From Gemmatimonadota bacterium (GTDB lineage: Bacteria > Gemmatimonadota > Gemmatimonadetes > JACCXV01 > JAHWKZ01), in contig DAOWHI010000205.1 in the NCBI GenBank assembly GCA_030641505.1, positions 1 to 13,493 on the forward strand: a stretch of DNA of 13,493 nucleotides. The letters are read 5' to 3'. A program made the translations under genes and the position numbers. The notes below the pieces were generated by a model, which was not told the origin of the DNA, searched no databases, and worked only from the letters and a program-made list of their open reading frames with translations. This document shows positions 6,358-13,026 of this stretch, piece by piece (within the stretch, counting starts at the first letter, position 1; each line of letters begins with the position of its first letter).

Positions 6358-8423
6358 CCGACGGGCTGAGCCTCGAGACACCAGTTCGGTTTCTGCCCGG
6401 AGTTGGGCCGCGGCGGGCAGAGGATCTGGAACGTCTCGAAATCACCCGCGTCGGCGAACTCCTGCGCCATTACCCGCGTGACTACTTCGACGCCCGGGAA
6501 GTGGTCCCGTTGTCGCAGCTCGTGGTGGGCGAAACGGTCAGCGTCGAGGGGCGCGTGCAAGCGATCGGCAAGCGGCGCCTCAAAGGCCGCCGGGCACTCG
6601 TCACCGCGTTGCTCGATGATGGCACAGCCGCAGTCGAGGTCGTGTGGTTCAACCAACCGTGGGTCGCGGACCGGATCCAGCGCGGCGACGAACTCCGGAT
6701 CATCGGCTCGGTGAGCCGGTTCGGCAAGCGAATCAATATCACTCCAAACGAGTTCGAGCGACTCGACGCCAGTGAGGGGCCGAGCGCTCCCATTCTACCG
6801 ATCTATCCGCTGACTCAAGGCATATCCCAACGCATGCTGCGGCGCTGGACCAGGACCGCGCTCGATCGCTTGGATGAGGTTGAGGACCCGTTGCCCAATG
6901 GGCTGCTCGAGCAGCACGACCTGCCACCGCTCGGCCAGGCGTTGATCGACCTTCATTACCCCGGAGCGCCTGCCGACCGAGATCGAGCCCGGCGCCGTTT
7001 TATCTGGGAGGAGTTCTTCTGGTGGGAGCTCAGGCTCGCGCTCAAGGCGGTGTTGCGGCGTCGGCCGGACACCGGCATCGCGATGGAAGTCGAAGGCGAG
7101 CTCGTCCCACGGCTCGGCAAGAGCCTGCCATTTGAGCTCACCCGCGCCCAGCGCCGGGTGTTGTCGACCATCTTCCGCGACATGCGCTCGGCGCGTCCGA
7201 TGAATCGCTTGCTGCAGGGTGACGTCGGGTCGGGTAAGACGATCGTCGCACTGTTGGCGCTGCTGAGAGCGGTCGAGAACGGACACCAGGGAGCGCTCAT
7301 GGCGCCGACCGAGATTCTAGCCGAGCAACACGCCAGAAAGTTGGCCGCCTTTCTTGAACCGTTGCCGGTACGAACGGTGCTGCTGACCGGCGCGGTGACC
7401 GGACGTGAACGGGAGACCGTTCTGGCCGGGTTGGCGACGGGTGAGCTGGATATCGCGATCGGGACGCACGCGCTGATCCAAGAGGGTGTCGAGTTCGAAC
7501 GGCTCGGCCTGGTGATCGTCGACGAGCAACACCGATTCGGTGTCGCACAGCGTCTCGCGCTGACCCGTAAGGGCGGCCACCCCGACGTGTTGGTCATGAC
7601 CGCGACGCCGATCCCACGGTCGCTGGCACTCACCTTCTACGGCGATTTGGACGTCTCGCGACTGGATGAGATGCCGCCCGGCCGGCAGCCGGTCACGACG
7701 CGGTTGGTACCTGAAAGCTGTCGCGATGAGATGTACCAGTTCATCGATCAGTGTCTCGAGGCCGGCCAGCAGGGGTACGTCGTCTACCCGCTGGTCGAGG
7801 AGTCTGAGGTGATGGACCTGAAGGACGCCACCAGCGGCTACGAGGACCTGGCCCGGCGGTTTGAAGGCAGCAACGTGGCGCTAATTCACGGTCGGCTGAG
7901 CGGTGAAGACAAGGAGCGCGTGATGCGGGGGTTCGGCGACGGCCATATCGATCTCCTGGTCGCGACGACCGTCATCGAGGTCGGGGTTGATGTCGCAAAC
8001 TCGACGTTCCTGGTCGTCGAACACGCTGAGCGGTTTGGTCTCTCCCAGCTTCACCAGCTCCGCGGGCGCGTCGGGCGCGGCAGTAAGCCGTCGCGCTGCT
8101 TCCTGCTGCTCTCTCCGGGCGCCGGTCAAACGGCTCGCGAGCGGGTTCGAGTATTGACCAGCCAGAACGACGGCTTCGTGATCGCCGAGGAAGACTTACG
8201 TCTACGTGGCCAAGGCGACGTGTTCGGGACCCGACAACACGGAGTCCCGGAGTTCGCCATCGCCGATATCGATCGTGACGTCGAGCTCTTGGCCGTCGCC
8301 CGCGACGCCGCGTTTGATGTGGTCGACTCCGACCCCGAACTCGCACGCGAAGAGCATTGCCGTCTGCGAGCCCGGTTGGACGAGCTCGAAAACCGCGACC
8401 GTGAGTTCGCGCGTCAGGGCTGA
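6354..8423 (+). CDS. recG: ATP-dependent DNA helicase RecG
   Basis: RecG remodels stalled replication forks and branched recombination intermediates. From CTG 6354 the protein has 689 residues, close to the usual length of about 690. The N-terminal wedge region has TPVRFLPGVGPRRAEDL and HYPRDYFD, then an OB fold. The helicase core shows Walker A GDVGSGKT (289-296), MAPTEILAEQHA, DEQHRFG (Walker B, 390-396), MTATPIPRSLALT, and QLRGRVGRG (568-576). The C-terminal RLRGQGDVFGTRQHGVPEF motif is specific to RecG and excludes PriA or Mfd. The open frame continues far upstream inside ftsY, but that part is out-of-frame ftsY sequence. CTG 6354 (with GAAGG upstream) or CTG 6366 is the best start; a GTG near 6207 would overlap ftsY by about 150 bases. 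It is probably co-transcribed with ftsY. Confidence 0.96.
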   Translation: MTDGLSLETPVRFLPGVGPRRAEDLERLEITRVGELLRHYPRDYFDAREVVPLSQLVVGETVSVEGRVQAIGKRRLKGRRALVTALLDDGTAAVEVVWFNQPWVADRIQRGDELRIIGSVSRFGKRINITPNEFERLDASEGPSAPILPIYPLTQGISQRMLRRWTRTALDRLDEVEDPLPNGLLEQHDLPPLGQALIDLHYPGAPADRDRARRRFIWEEFFWWELRLALKAVLRRRPDTGIAMEVEGELVPRLGKSLPFELTRAQRRVLSTIFRDMRSARPMNRLLQGDVGSGKTIVALLALLRAVENGHQGALMAPTEILAEQHARKLAAFLEPLPVRTVLLTGAVTGRERETVLAGLATGELDIAIGTHALIQEGVEFERLGLVIVDEQHRFGVAQRLALTRKGGHPDVLVMTATPIPRSLALTFYGDLDVSRLDEMPPGRQPVTTRLVPESCRDEMYQFIDQCLEAGQQGYVVYPLVEESEVMDLKDATSGYEDLARRFEGSNVALIHGRLSGEDKERVMRGFGDGHIDLLVATTVIEVGVDVANSTFLVVEHAERFGLSQLHQLRGRVGRGSKPSRCFLLLSPGAGQTARERVRVLTSQNDGFVIAEEDLRLRGQGDVFGTRQHGVPEFAIADIDRDVELLAVARDAAFDVVDSDPELAREEHCRLRARLDELENRDREFARQG

Positions 8424-8440
8424 AACCGACCCATATGCGC

Positions 8441-8470
8441 TTGACCGGTTTGCGATCTGGCGGCTAGGTT
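8441..8470 (+). promoter_or_regulatory. sigma-70-like promoter of manC, probably leaderless
   Basis: TTGACC (8441-8446), an 18-base spacer, and TAGGTT (8465-8470) sit in the 54-base gap after recG. The -35 box matches five of six consensus bases. Only seven bases separate the -10 box from the GTG at 8478, so transcription should begin at or within about two bases of the start codon. Confidence 0.5.
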
Positions 8471-8477
8471 TGCTCAT

Positions 8478-9542
8478 GTGAATTACGCCGTCATCCTCGC
8501 CGGCGGAGTGGGGGAGCGATTCTGGCCGGCGTCGACGCCCGAAATGCCCAAACAGCTCCTGCCGCTCATTTCCGACAAGTCGATGCTGCGGGAAACGGCC
8601 GACCGACTGAGTGGTGTCGTCGCGGCCGATCACCAGTACATCCTCACCAACGCCTCGCTGCTCGATGCAGTGGCTGCCGAGTGTCCCAAGGTGCCGGCGG
8701 CCCGGCTGATCGGCGAGCCGGAGGGCAAGAACACTGCACCCGCGATTGGGCTTGCCGCAGGTTTGGTGGCTGCCAACGACCGCGATGGGGTGTTGCTTGC
8801 GTTGCCCGCCGATCACGCGGTCGCGAACGTGGCAGCGTTTCGGGTGAGTGTTGACACCGCCTTTCAAATCGCCGACGAGAACGATGTCCTGGTGCTCTTC
8901 GGCGTCGTGCCGGACCGGCCCGAAGTCGGTTACGGATACGTGGAGCGCGGCTCGACACTTGGTCCCGGCGCGGCAGAGGGGTTCAAGGTGGCCGCGTTCT
9001 GTGAAAAGCCGGACGCCAAGACAGCTCGCGAGTTCTGCGCGGGCGGACGTCACTATTGGAACAGCGGGTTGTTCTGCGGGCAGGCACGGACGTTTCTAGC
9101 CGAGTACAAAAAGCATCTGCCGTTGATGCACCGGGCGATCGAGGTCGCGGTTCGAGATTGGGCGGATGATCCGGCGGGCGCTTGCGAGCGGTACTACGCT
9201 ACTGTCGAGTCGACGTCGATCGATTACGGGATCATGCAGAAAACCGATCGTGCGGTCGTTCTCCCGGCGGCCGATTGGGGCTGGGACGACGTCGGCTCGT
9301 GGGAGGCGCTCGCCCGCTGGGTGACGACCTCGCCCGAAGGGAACACCGAGCTGGGGGATTGCGTGCTCGAGCAGTGTCGAGACGTCATCGCGTTCTGCCG
9401 TCAGGGCCGAGTGGCAGCGCTTGGCGTGTCAGACTGTGTCATCGTGCGCACCGAGGACGCGACGCTCGTCGTCGGTCGTGACATGCTTGATAAGCTGAAG
9501 CCGTTCGTGCGGGCGGTAACCGCGGATCGCCCAGACCGATGA
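8478..9542 (+). CDS. manC: mannose-1-phosphate guanylyltransferase
   Basis: It forms GDP-mannose from mannose 1-phosphate and GTP, the precursor for mannosylated and deoxyhexose surface glycans, in the cytoplasm. The 354 residues match the single-domain form; the C-terminal isomerase domain of bifunctional enzymes is absent. Motifs: the pyrophosphorylase signature LAGGVGERFWPAS (7-19), MPKQLLPL with Lys25, FCEKPD, HYWNSGLF, ESTSIDYGIMQ and WGWDDVGSWEAL, which are typical of the guanylyltransferase branch. The GTG start lies seven bases after a -10-like box with only a weak AGG upstream. Its stop overlaps the next gene's ATG (ATGA). A GDP-sugar type epimerase/reductase lies 2 kb downstream and may use its product. 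Confidence 0.93.
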   Translation: MNYAVILAGGVGERFWPASTPEMPKQLLPLISDKSMLRETADRLSGVVAADHQYILTNASLLDAVAAECPKVPAARLIGEPEGKNTAPAIGLAAGLVAANDRDGVLLALPADHAVANVAAFRVSVDTAFQIADENDVLVLFGVVPDRPEVGYGYVERGSTLGPGAAEGFKVAAFCEKPDAKTAREFCAGGRHYWNSGLFCGQARTFLAEYKKHLPLMHRAIEVAVRDWADDPAGACERYYATVESTSIDYGIMQKTDRAVVLPAADWGWDDVGSWEALARWVTTSPEGNTELGDCVLEQCRDVIAFCRQGRVAALGVSDCVIVRTEDATLVVGRDMLDKLKPFVRAVTADRPDR

Positions 9543-10129
9543 AGGCGACTGCTCTCGTGCCATCGATCTTGATCGCTGCCGCGGCATGCGCGTCTCCCTA
9601 CCGCGAGGCCCCACCCGAAACTACTGCTCGACCCCCGAACGTTGAACGGCCGGCTTCCGTCGATGATGCACCGACGTTTGAGCCCGAGCCCGCCGGGCGC
9701 GAGATTGACGCCCCGCCAATGGTTGTGGTCGATGCATCGGGGCAGACGGTGATCGGCTCCGTCGCTGCTGACGGGACGCTACACGCCGATACGCTCGCGG
9801 GTGCTCGTCCTGACACTTCGCGAGTGATGCGGGAAACAGTCGTAACCGGTGCGGTTCGGTCGACTGCCGGCGTCGGCACCTTGGCTACCGGCTATCGAGT
9901 TCAGGTGTTCGCCGCCCGGGATCGCGACGTGGCGGCCGACGCTGTCCGTCGCTTGCGTGAGCAGCGGGTCTCCGATCCGATCTACATGGAGTGGATCGAC
10001 CCATGGTACAAGGTGCGGGTCGGCGACTTCACGGATCGTGAATCGGCCGAGCAGTTGCGCCGCGGGCTGGCCGAGCTTGGATTCCCCGAGGCGTGGATCA
10101 TTCGCACCACGATACGGACCGCTCCTTGA
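9539..10129 (+). CDS. SPOR-domain protein, probable lipoprotein
   Basis: A 196-residue envelope protein. The N-terminus is a short hydrophobic export signal ending LIAAAAC with Cys17, a weak lipobox because the -3 residue is Ala rather than Leu. A Pro/Glu/Ala-rich linker follows (about 18-65), then a region of unknown fold. The C-terminal SPOR domain (about 118-192) has the pattern GYRVQVFAARDRDVAADAVRRL and the characteristic YKVRVGDF (157-164) and RESAEQLRRGL. SPOR domains bind peptidoglycan strands lacking stem peptides, often at division sites, so it is probably in the periplasm or anchored to a membrane. The ATG overlaps the manC stop (ATGA), and the next gene overlaps its stop (TTGA), so all three appear translationally coupled. 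The specific role is unknown. Confidence 0.86.
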   Translation: MKATALVPSILIAAAACASPYREAPPETTARPPNVERPASVDDAPTFEPEPAGREIDAPPMVVVDASGQTVIGSVAADGTLHADTLAGARPDTSRVMRETVVTGAVRSTAGVGTLATGYRVQVFAARDRDVAADAVRRLREQRVSDPIYMEWIDPWYKVRVGDFTDRESAEQLRRGLAELGFPEAWIIRTTIRTAP

Positions 10130-11352
10130 GCGCAGTACCGCTCGTTCTTTGTGATCCAGAGCGACCACCTTTTTGGCCGCTTGCGGAGACGCGGCCGGTG
10201 GCTGAGTTACTGGCCGGGACGCGCTCTTTTCGTCAGCGTTGGGAAGAGCGGGCCGGTCCCGTAGCGATGGTTTGTTGCGATGCTGATGTTACGGGATGTG
10301 CGTTTCGCTCGACCGACCGACCTCGGTTGAATGTGTGGCCCGAGGCCGAAGGCGGGTTGCGAATCGCGATCGCGAGCTGGGTGCCCCAGCGCGATTGGCG
10401 CTTTGGCGACCAGCCGGTCGAGTATCGGATCGGCGAACGGCCGGTCGGATGGCGGCTCGAGCCGGCGCGCGCGCGCGAGGTCGCCAATCTCGATAGCGGC
10501 CCGCGCGCTGTGGTAGAGTGGTTGTCGGGGCTCGACCTCGCGGTCGAGGAAGCCGGTGGTCGAGTCCTTGACTCCCTGTGGACGCTGGTCGATGCCAACG
10601 CCGAGTTGATCCGGCACGACGCCGAGGAGTTCACAACCGCAGAGACGGTGACCGGGGTCGACCCCGTGGCGCTGCTGGGCGATGGTCTCAAGGTCCAGCG
10701 TGGCGTGACGATCGGCCCTTTTGTTGCGCTCGACACCGAGCCCGGTCCGATCGTGCTTGGTACCGGAGTCCGGATCGCGCCGCACGCTTTGCTCGAGGGC
10801 CCGCTTTACGTCGGTCCGGGTAGCGTCATCCTCGGCGGTCGAGTCGGCAGCGGAACCTCGATCGGACCGGGTTGCCGGATCCGTGGCGATGTCGAGGCGT
10901 CGATCATCCATGCGTTGACCAACAAAACGCACGACGGTTTCGGCGGTCACTCGTTCTGGGGGGCGTGGGTCAACCGCGGCGCGGGCACGATCACCAGCGA
11001 TCTCAAGAACACCTACGGTCCGGTCCGGTTAACGGGGCCGGATGGCACGATCGATACCGGAGTCTTGAAGCTGGGCGCCTTTCTAGGCGATCACGTCAAG
11101 ACTGGGATCGGGTCATTATTGACGACCGGCGCCCGGTTTGGGGTCGGCACTCACTTCTTTGGCGGTCGACGCGTGTCACCCGCCTATTTACCTGACTTCT
11201 GCTGGTTCGATGGTAACGAGCAACAAACGGTACGGCTGGAACCCTTCCTGCGTGCGGCGGAGAAAGCGATGGGTCGCCGCGATCAAGTGCTGACCGACGA
11301 TGAGCACGCGATGCTCGAAGCCCTGCACCGCGTAGGGACAACCTCAGGCTGA
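10126..11352 (+). CDS. GlmU-like sugar nucleotidyltransferase/acetyltransferase (alternative bacterial type)
   Basis: A 408-residue protein with two parts. The C-terminal half (about 170-345) is a left-handed beta-helix of hexapeptide repeats. It contains ALTNKTHDGFGGHSFWG (264-280), RGAGTITSDLKNTYGPV (284-300) and LGDHVKTGIGSLLTTG (320-335), resembling the acetyltransferase domain of GlmU. The N-terminal part (PFWPLAETRPVAELLAGTRS) resembles the alternative GlmU-like proteins of Bacteroidetes and relatives (TIGR03991-type). It lacks the classical LAAG-GTRM motif, so uridylyltransferase activity is uncertain. By analogy it may make UDP-GlcNAc or another acetylated amino sugar for peptidoglycan and lipid A. 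I start it at TTG 10126, overlapping the SPOR gene stop; a GTG at 10093 would add eleven residues. No ordinary glmU is in the window to compare. Confidence 0.85.
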   Translation: MSAVPLVLCDPERPPFWPLAETRPVAELLAGTRSFRQRWEERAGPVAMVCCDADVTGCAFRSTDRPRLNVWPEAEGGLRIAIASWVPQRDWRFGDQPVEYRIGERPVGWRLEPARAREVANLDSGPRAVVEWLSGLDLAVEEAGGRVLDSLWTLVDANAELIRHDAEEFTTAETVTGVDPVALLGDGLKVQRGVTIGPFVALDTEPGPIVLGTGVRIAPHALLEGPLYVGPGSVILGGRVGSGTSIGPGCRIRGDVEASIIHALTNKTHDGFGGHSFWGAWVNRGAGTITSDLKNTYGPVRLTGPDGTIDTGVLKLGAFLGDHVKTGIGSLLTTGARFGVGTHFFGGRRVSPAYLPDFCWFDGNEQQTVRLEPFLRAAEKAMGRRDQVLTDDEHAMLEALHRVGTTSG

Positions 11353-11358
11353 ATGCGC

Positions 11359-11398
11359 GAGGCGGGTTGCTGCCCCCCTCCGAGGATCGCTAGTTTTT
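11359..11398 (+). terminator. imperfect hairpin followed by a T run
   Basis: GAGGCGGG (11359-11366) pairs with CCCCCCTC (11373-11380) with one C-C mismatch, around a six-base loop. TTTTT follows at 11394-11398 after 13 intervening bases. That gap is too long for a standard intrinsic terminator, but the site lies seven bases after the GlmU-like gene. Confidence 0.3.
11367..11396 (+). promoter_or_regulatory. candidate promoter of the epimerase/lipoprotein/serS block
   Basis: TTGCTG (11367-11372), an 18-base spacer and TAGTTT (11391-11396) lie in the only gap of notable size (110 bases) in this part of the window. The -10 box is the same hexamer proposed for the 68-aa protein gene. It overlaps the hairpin just described, so only one of the two readings may be right. 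Confidence 0.33.
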
Positions 11399-11462
11399 AG
11401 TTTTACGCGCCCTGTCAAAGCGCTTGGCGTCCCTTCCACACCGATCGAACTCAACGGAACGC

Positions 11463-12434
11463 ATGCGCATTTTCATTACCGGCATCGAAGGTTTCGTCGG
11501 ACGCCACCTGGCTGCGCGGTTGGCGGCCGAGGGCGACACCGTGGTTGGATCGGTCTATCGGCCCGAACTGGCGATCGATGGGGCCGAGGAGGTCTTCCAG
11601 TTCGACGTTCGTGACCGGGTCGGGGTTGGTGTTGCGATCGCCGGTGCCCGACCCGACGTCGTCGTGCACCTGGCCGGTGAGACGAGCGTTGGCAAGTCGT
11701 TCAACGACCCCGCGACGACGTTCGATGTCAACGCAGTGGGTGCGATAAACGTTTTGGAAGCGTGCCGCGAGGCGTCCGTGGGGCGGGTCTTGCTGGTGAC
11801 GTCGTGCGAGGTGTACGGCGATCCGGATCCGAGTCACGGCCCGATCGTCGAAACGGCTGCCTTGATCCCCATCAACCCGTATGGTGCGAGCAAGGTCGCC
11901 CAGGACGTTCTGGGGCATCAATATTGGCGCAGTTTTGGGGTACCCGTGGTCCGCGCACGGCCGTTTCCACACACCGGACCCGGGCAGGCCGATCAGTATT
12001 TGTTTCCATCGGTTGCGCGACGGATCGCGCTCGCTGAGACGGGCTGCGGGCCGGCAACGATCACCGTCGGGAACATCGCAACCATTCGCGACCTGCTCGA
12101 CGTTCGGGACGTAGTCGAAGCGTACGTCGGCTTGATCAGGTCCGGTGAACCTGGCGCGGTGTACAACGTGTGTTCCGGGGAGGAGCATCGATTGGCCGAA
12201 GCTCTCAGTACGCTATGTGATCTGGCGGAGACGCCGGTGCGGATTGAGGTCGATTCGGTTCAGCGCCGGCCGGCCGACTTCGAGTGGATGGTGGGTGATC
12301 CCACCGAGCTGAAGGCGACTACTGATTGGCGGCCTCATGTCCGTTGGGAGGAGACGATGCGGGATCTGCTGTTGGACGTGCGAACGCGACTCGAGGCCGA
12401 TGCGCCGGTCGAGGTGGTGGAGCGTGATAGTTAA
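11463..12434 (+). CDS. NAD(P)-dependent sugar-nucleotide epimerase/reductase (extended SDR, RMD-like)
   Basis: A 323-residue extended short-chain dehydrogenase/reductase acting on a nucleotide sugar in the cytoplasm. The cofactor motif is TGIEGFVG (6-13). Catalytic residues are Ser114 in VTSCEVYG, Tyr140 and Lys144 in NPYGASK. The stretch VRARPFPHTGPGQ (163-175), VGNIATIRDLLDVRDVVEAY and YNVCSGEEH resemble GDP-4-dehydro-6-deoxy-D-mannose reductase (RMD) and GDP-mannose 4,6-dehydratase more than UDP-glucose 4-epimerase. Length fits RMD (about 300-330). ManC upstream would supply GDP-mannose, though a separate 4,6-dehydratase is not visible, so the substrate is an inference. I chose ATG 11463 because the cofactor motif starts five residues in; the frame extends to TTG 11424. 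GGA lies seven bases upstream of the ATG. Confidence 0.85.
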   Translation: MRIFITGIEGFVGRHLAARLAAEGDTVVGSVYRPELAIDGAEEVFQFDVRDRVGVGVAIAGARPDVVVHLAGETSVGKSFNDPATTFDVNAVGAINVLEACREASVGRVLLVTSCEVYGDPDPSHGPIVETAALIPINPYGASKVAQDVLGHQYWRSFGVPVVRARPFPHTGPGQADQYLFPSVARRIALAETGCGPATITVGNIATIRDLLDVRDVVEAYVGLIRSGEPGAVYNVCSGEEHRLAEALSTLCDLAETPVRIEVDSVQRRPADFEWMVGDPTELKATTDWRPHVRWEETMRDLLLDVRTRLEADAPVEVVERDS

Positions 12435-13026
12435 GCGGGGAATTGTGGGGCCACTCCAGGCCGTTTTGGCGGTGCTTCTTGTCATCACCGCGTGCGACGA
12501 GGACAACCCGTTTCGGAGCGTGGTACCGGTTGTCAACGAGGGCGATGCCCAAGTGTGGGAGCTCGCTTTGCCGGAGTTCCCGAGTGGTTGGGATTTCGCG
12601 ACCGGCGAACGATTCTTCATCGGGACGACCGAGATCGGTAGTGCCTTCGGAACGTGGGCTCTTGACTCCCGCACCGATGGCACGCTGATTTTGCGGCCGT
12701 TCTCGACGCTCGCGCCCAACCTGTCCTTCATCCGAACTGGAATCATCGATCTCGGCGCGGTGCCGTTCGATACAGTCGAAACCGCGCCGTCGGGTGGGTA
12801 CAGCTCGGTCAACGATCCGGCCGGGGTTCCGGTTATCGAGGGTCACACGTACGCCTTTCGCATCAGCTTCATCAATACTGGCGGCGTGGTGCCGATTAAC
12901 TACGCCAAGCTCTCGGCGATCGACATAGGCCAAGAGTTCGCAGGGAACCCGAGCTCGCGGTTTATTCGTTTCGAGTGGGCCTACCAGGTTCAGCCTCTCA
13001 ATCGCAGACTCGTAGCGGATTTGTAA
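12424..13026 (+). CDS. putative lipoprotein of unknown function
   Basis: I do not recognise the mature part. The 200-residue protein has a clear lipoprotein signal: a Lys/Arg N-terminus, a hydrophobic core (LQAVLAVLLV, 11-20) and the lipobox ITAC with Cys24. The mature protein starts Cys-Asp; aspartate at +2 favours inner-membrane retention in E. coli, but this rule may not apply here. The rest is rich in short beta-type segments with Gly, Pro and aromatic residues and has no further cysteine or membrane helix, consistent with a secreted beta-rich domain. The GTG start at 12424 overlaps the preceding gene by eleven bases, with GGTGG and GGAG close upstream; the open frame extends upstream only as antisense-like epimerase sequence. 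Its TAA overlaps the serS ATG by one base (TAATG). Confidence 0.8.
   Translation: MIVKRGIVGPLQAVLAVLLVITACDEDNPFRSVVPVVNEGDAQVWELALPEFPSGWDFATGERFFIGTTEIGSAFGTWALDSRTDGTLILRPFSTLAPNLSFIRTGIIDLGAVPFDTVETAPSGGYSSVNDPAGVPVIEGHTYAFRISFINTGGVVPINYAKLSAIDIGQEFAGNPSSRFIRFEWAYQVQPLNRRLVADL

Noticed and set aside
8202..9053. Minus-strand open frame of 283 codons
   Set aside because: It is antisense to the recG end and manC, both of which have full sets of conserved motifs; long antisense frames are common in GC-rich DNA.
10207..10950. Minus-strand open frame of 247 codons
   Set aside because: It is an antisense shadow of the GlmU-like gene with biased Arg/Asp composition.
11451..12188. Minus-strand open frame of 245 codons
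   Set aside because: It is antisense to the epimerase/reductase, whose cofactor and catalytic motifs are intact.
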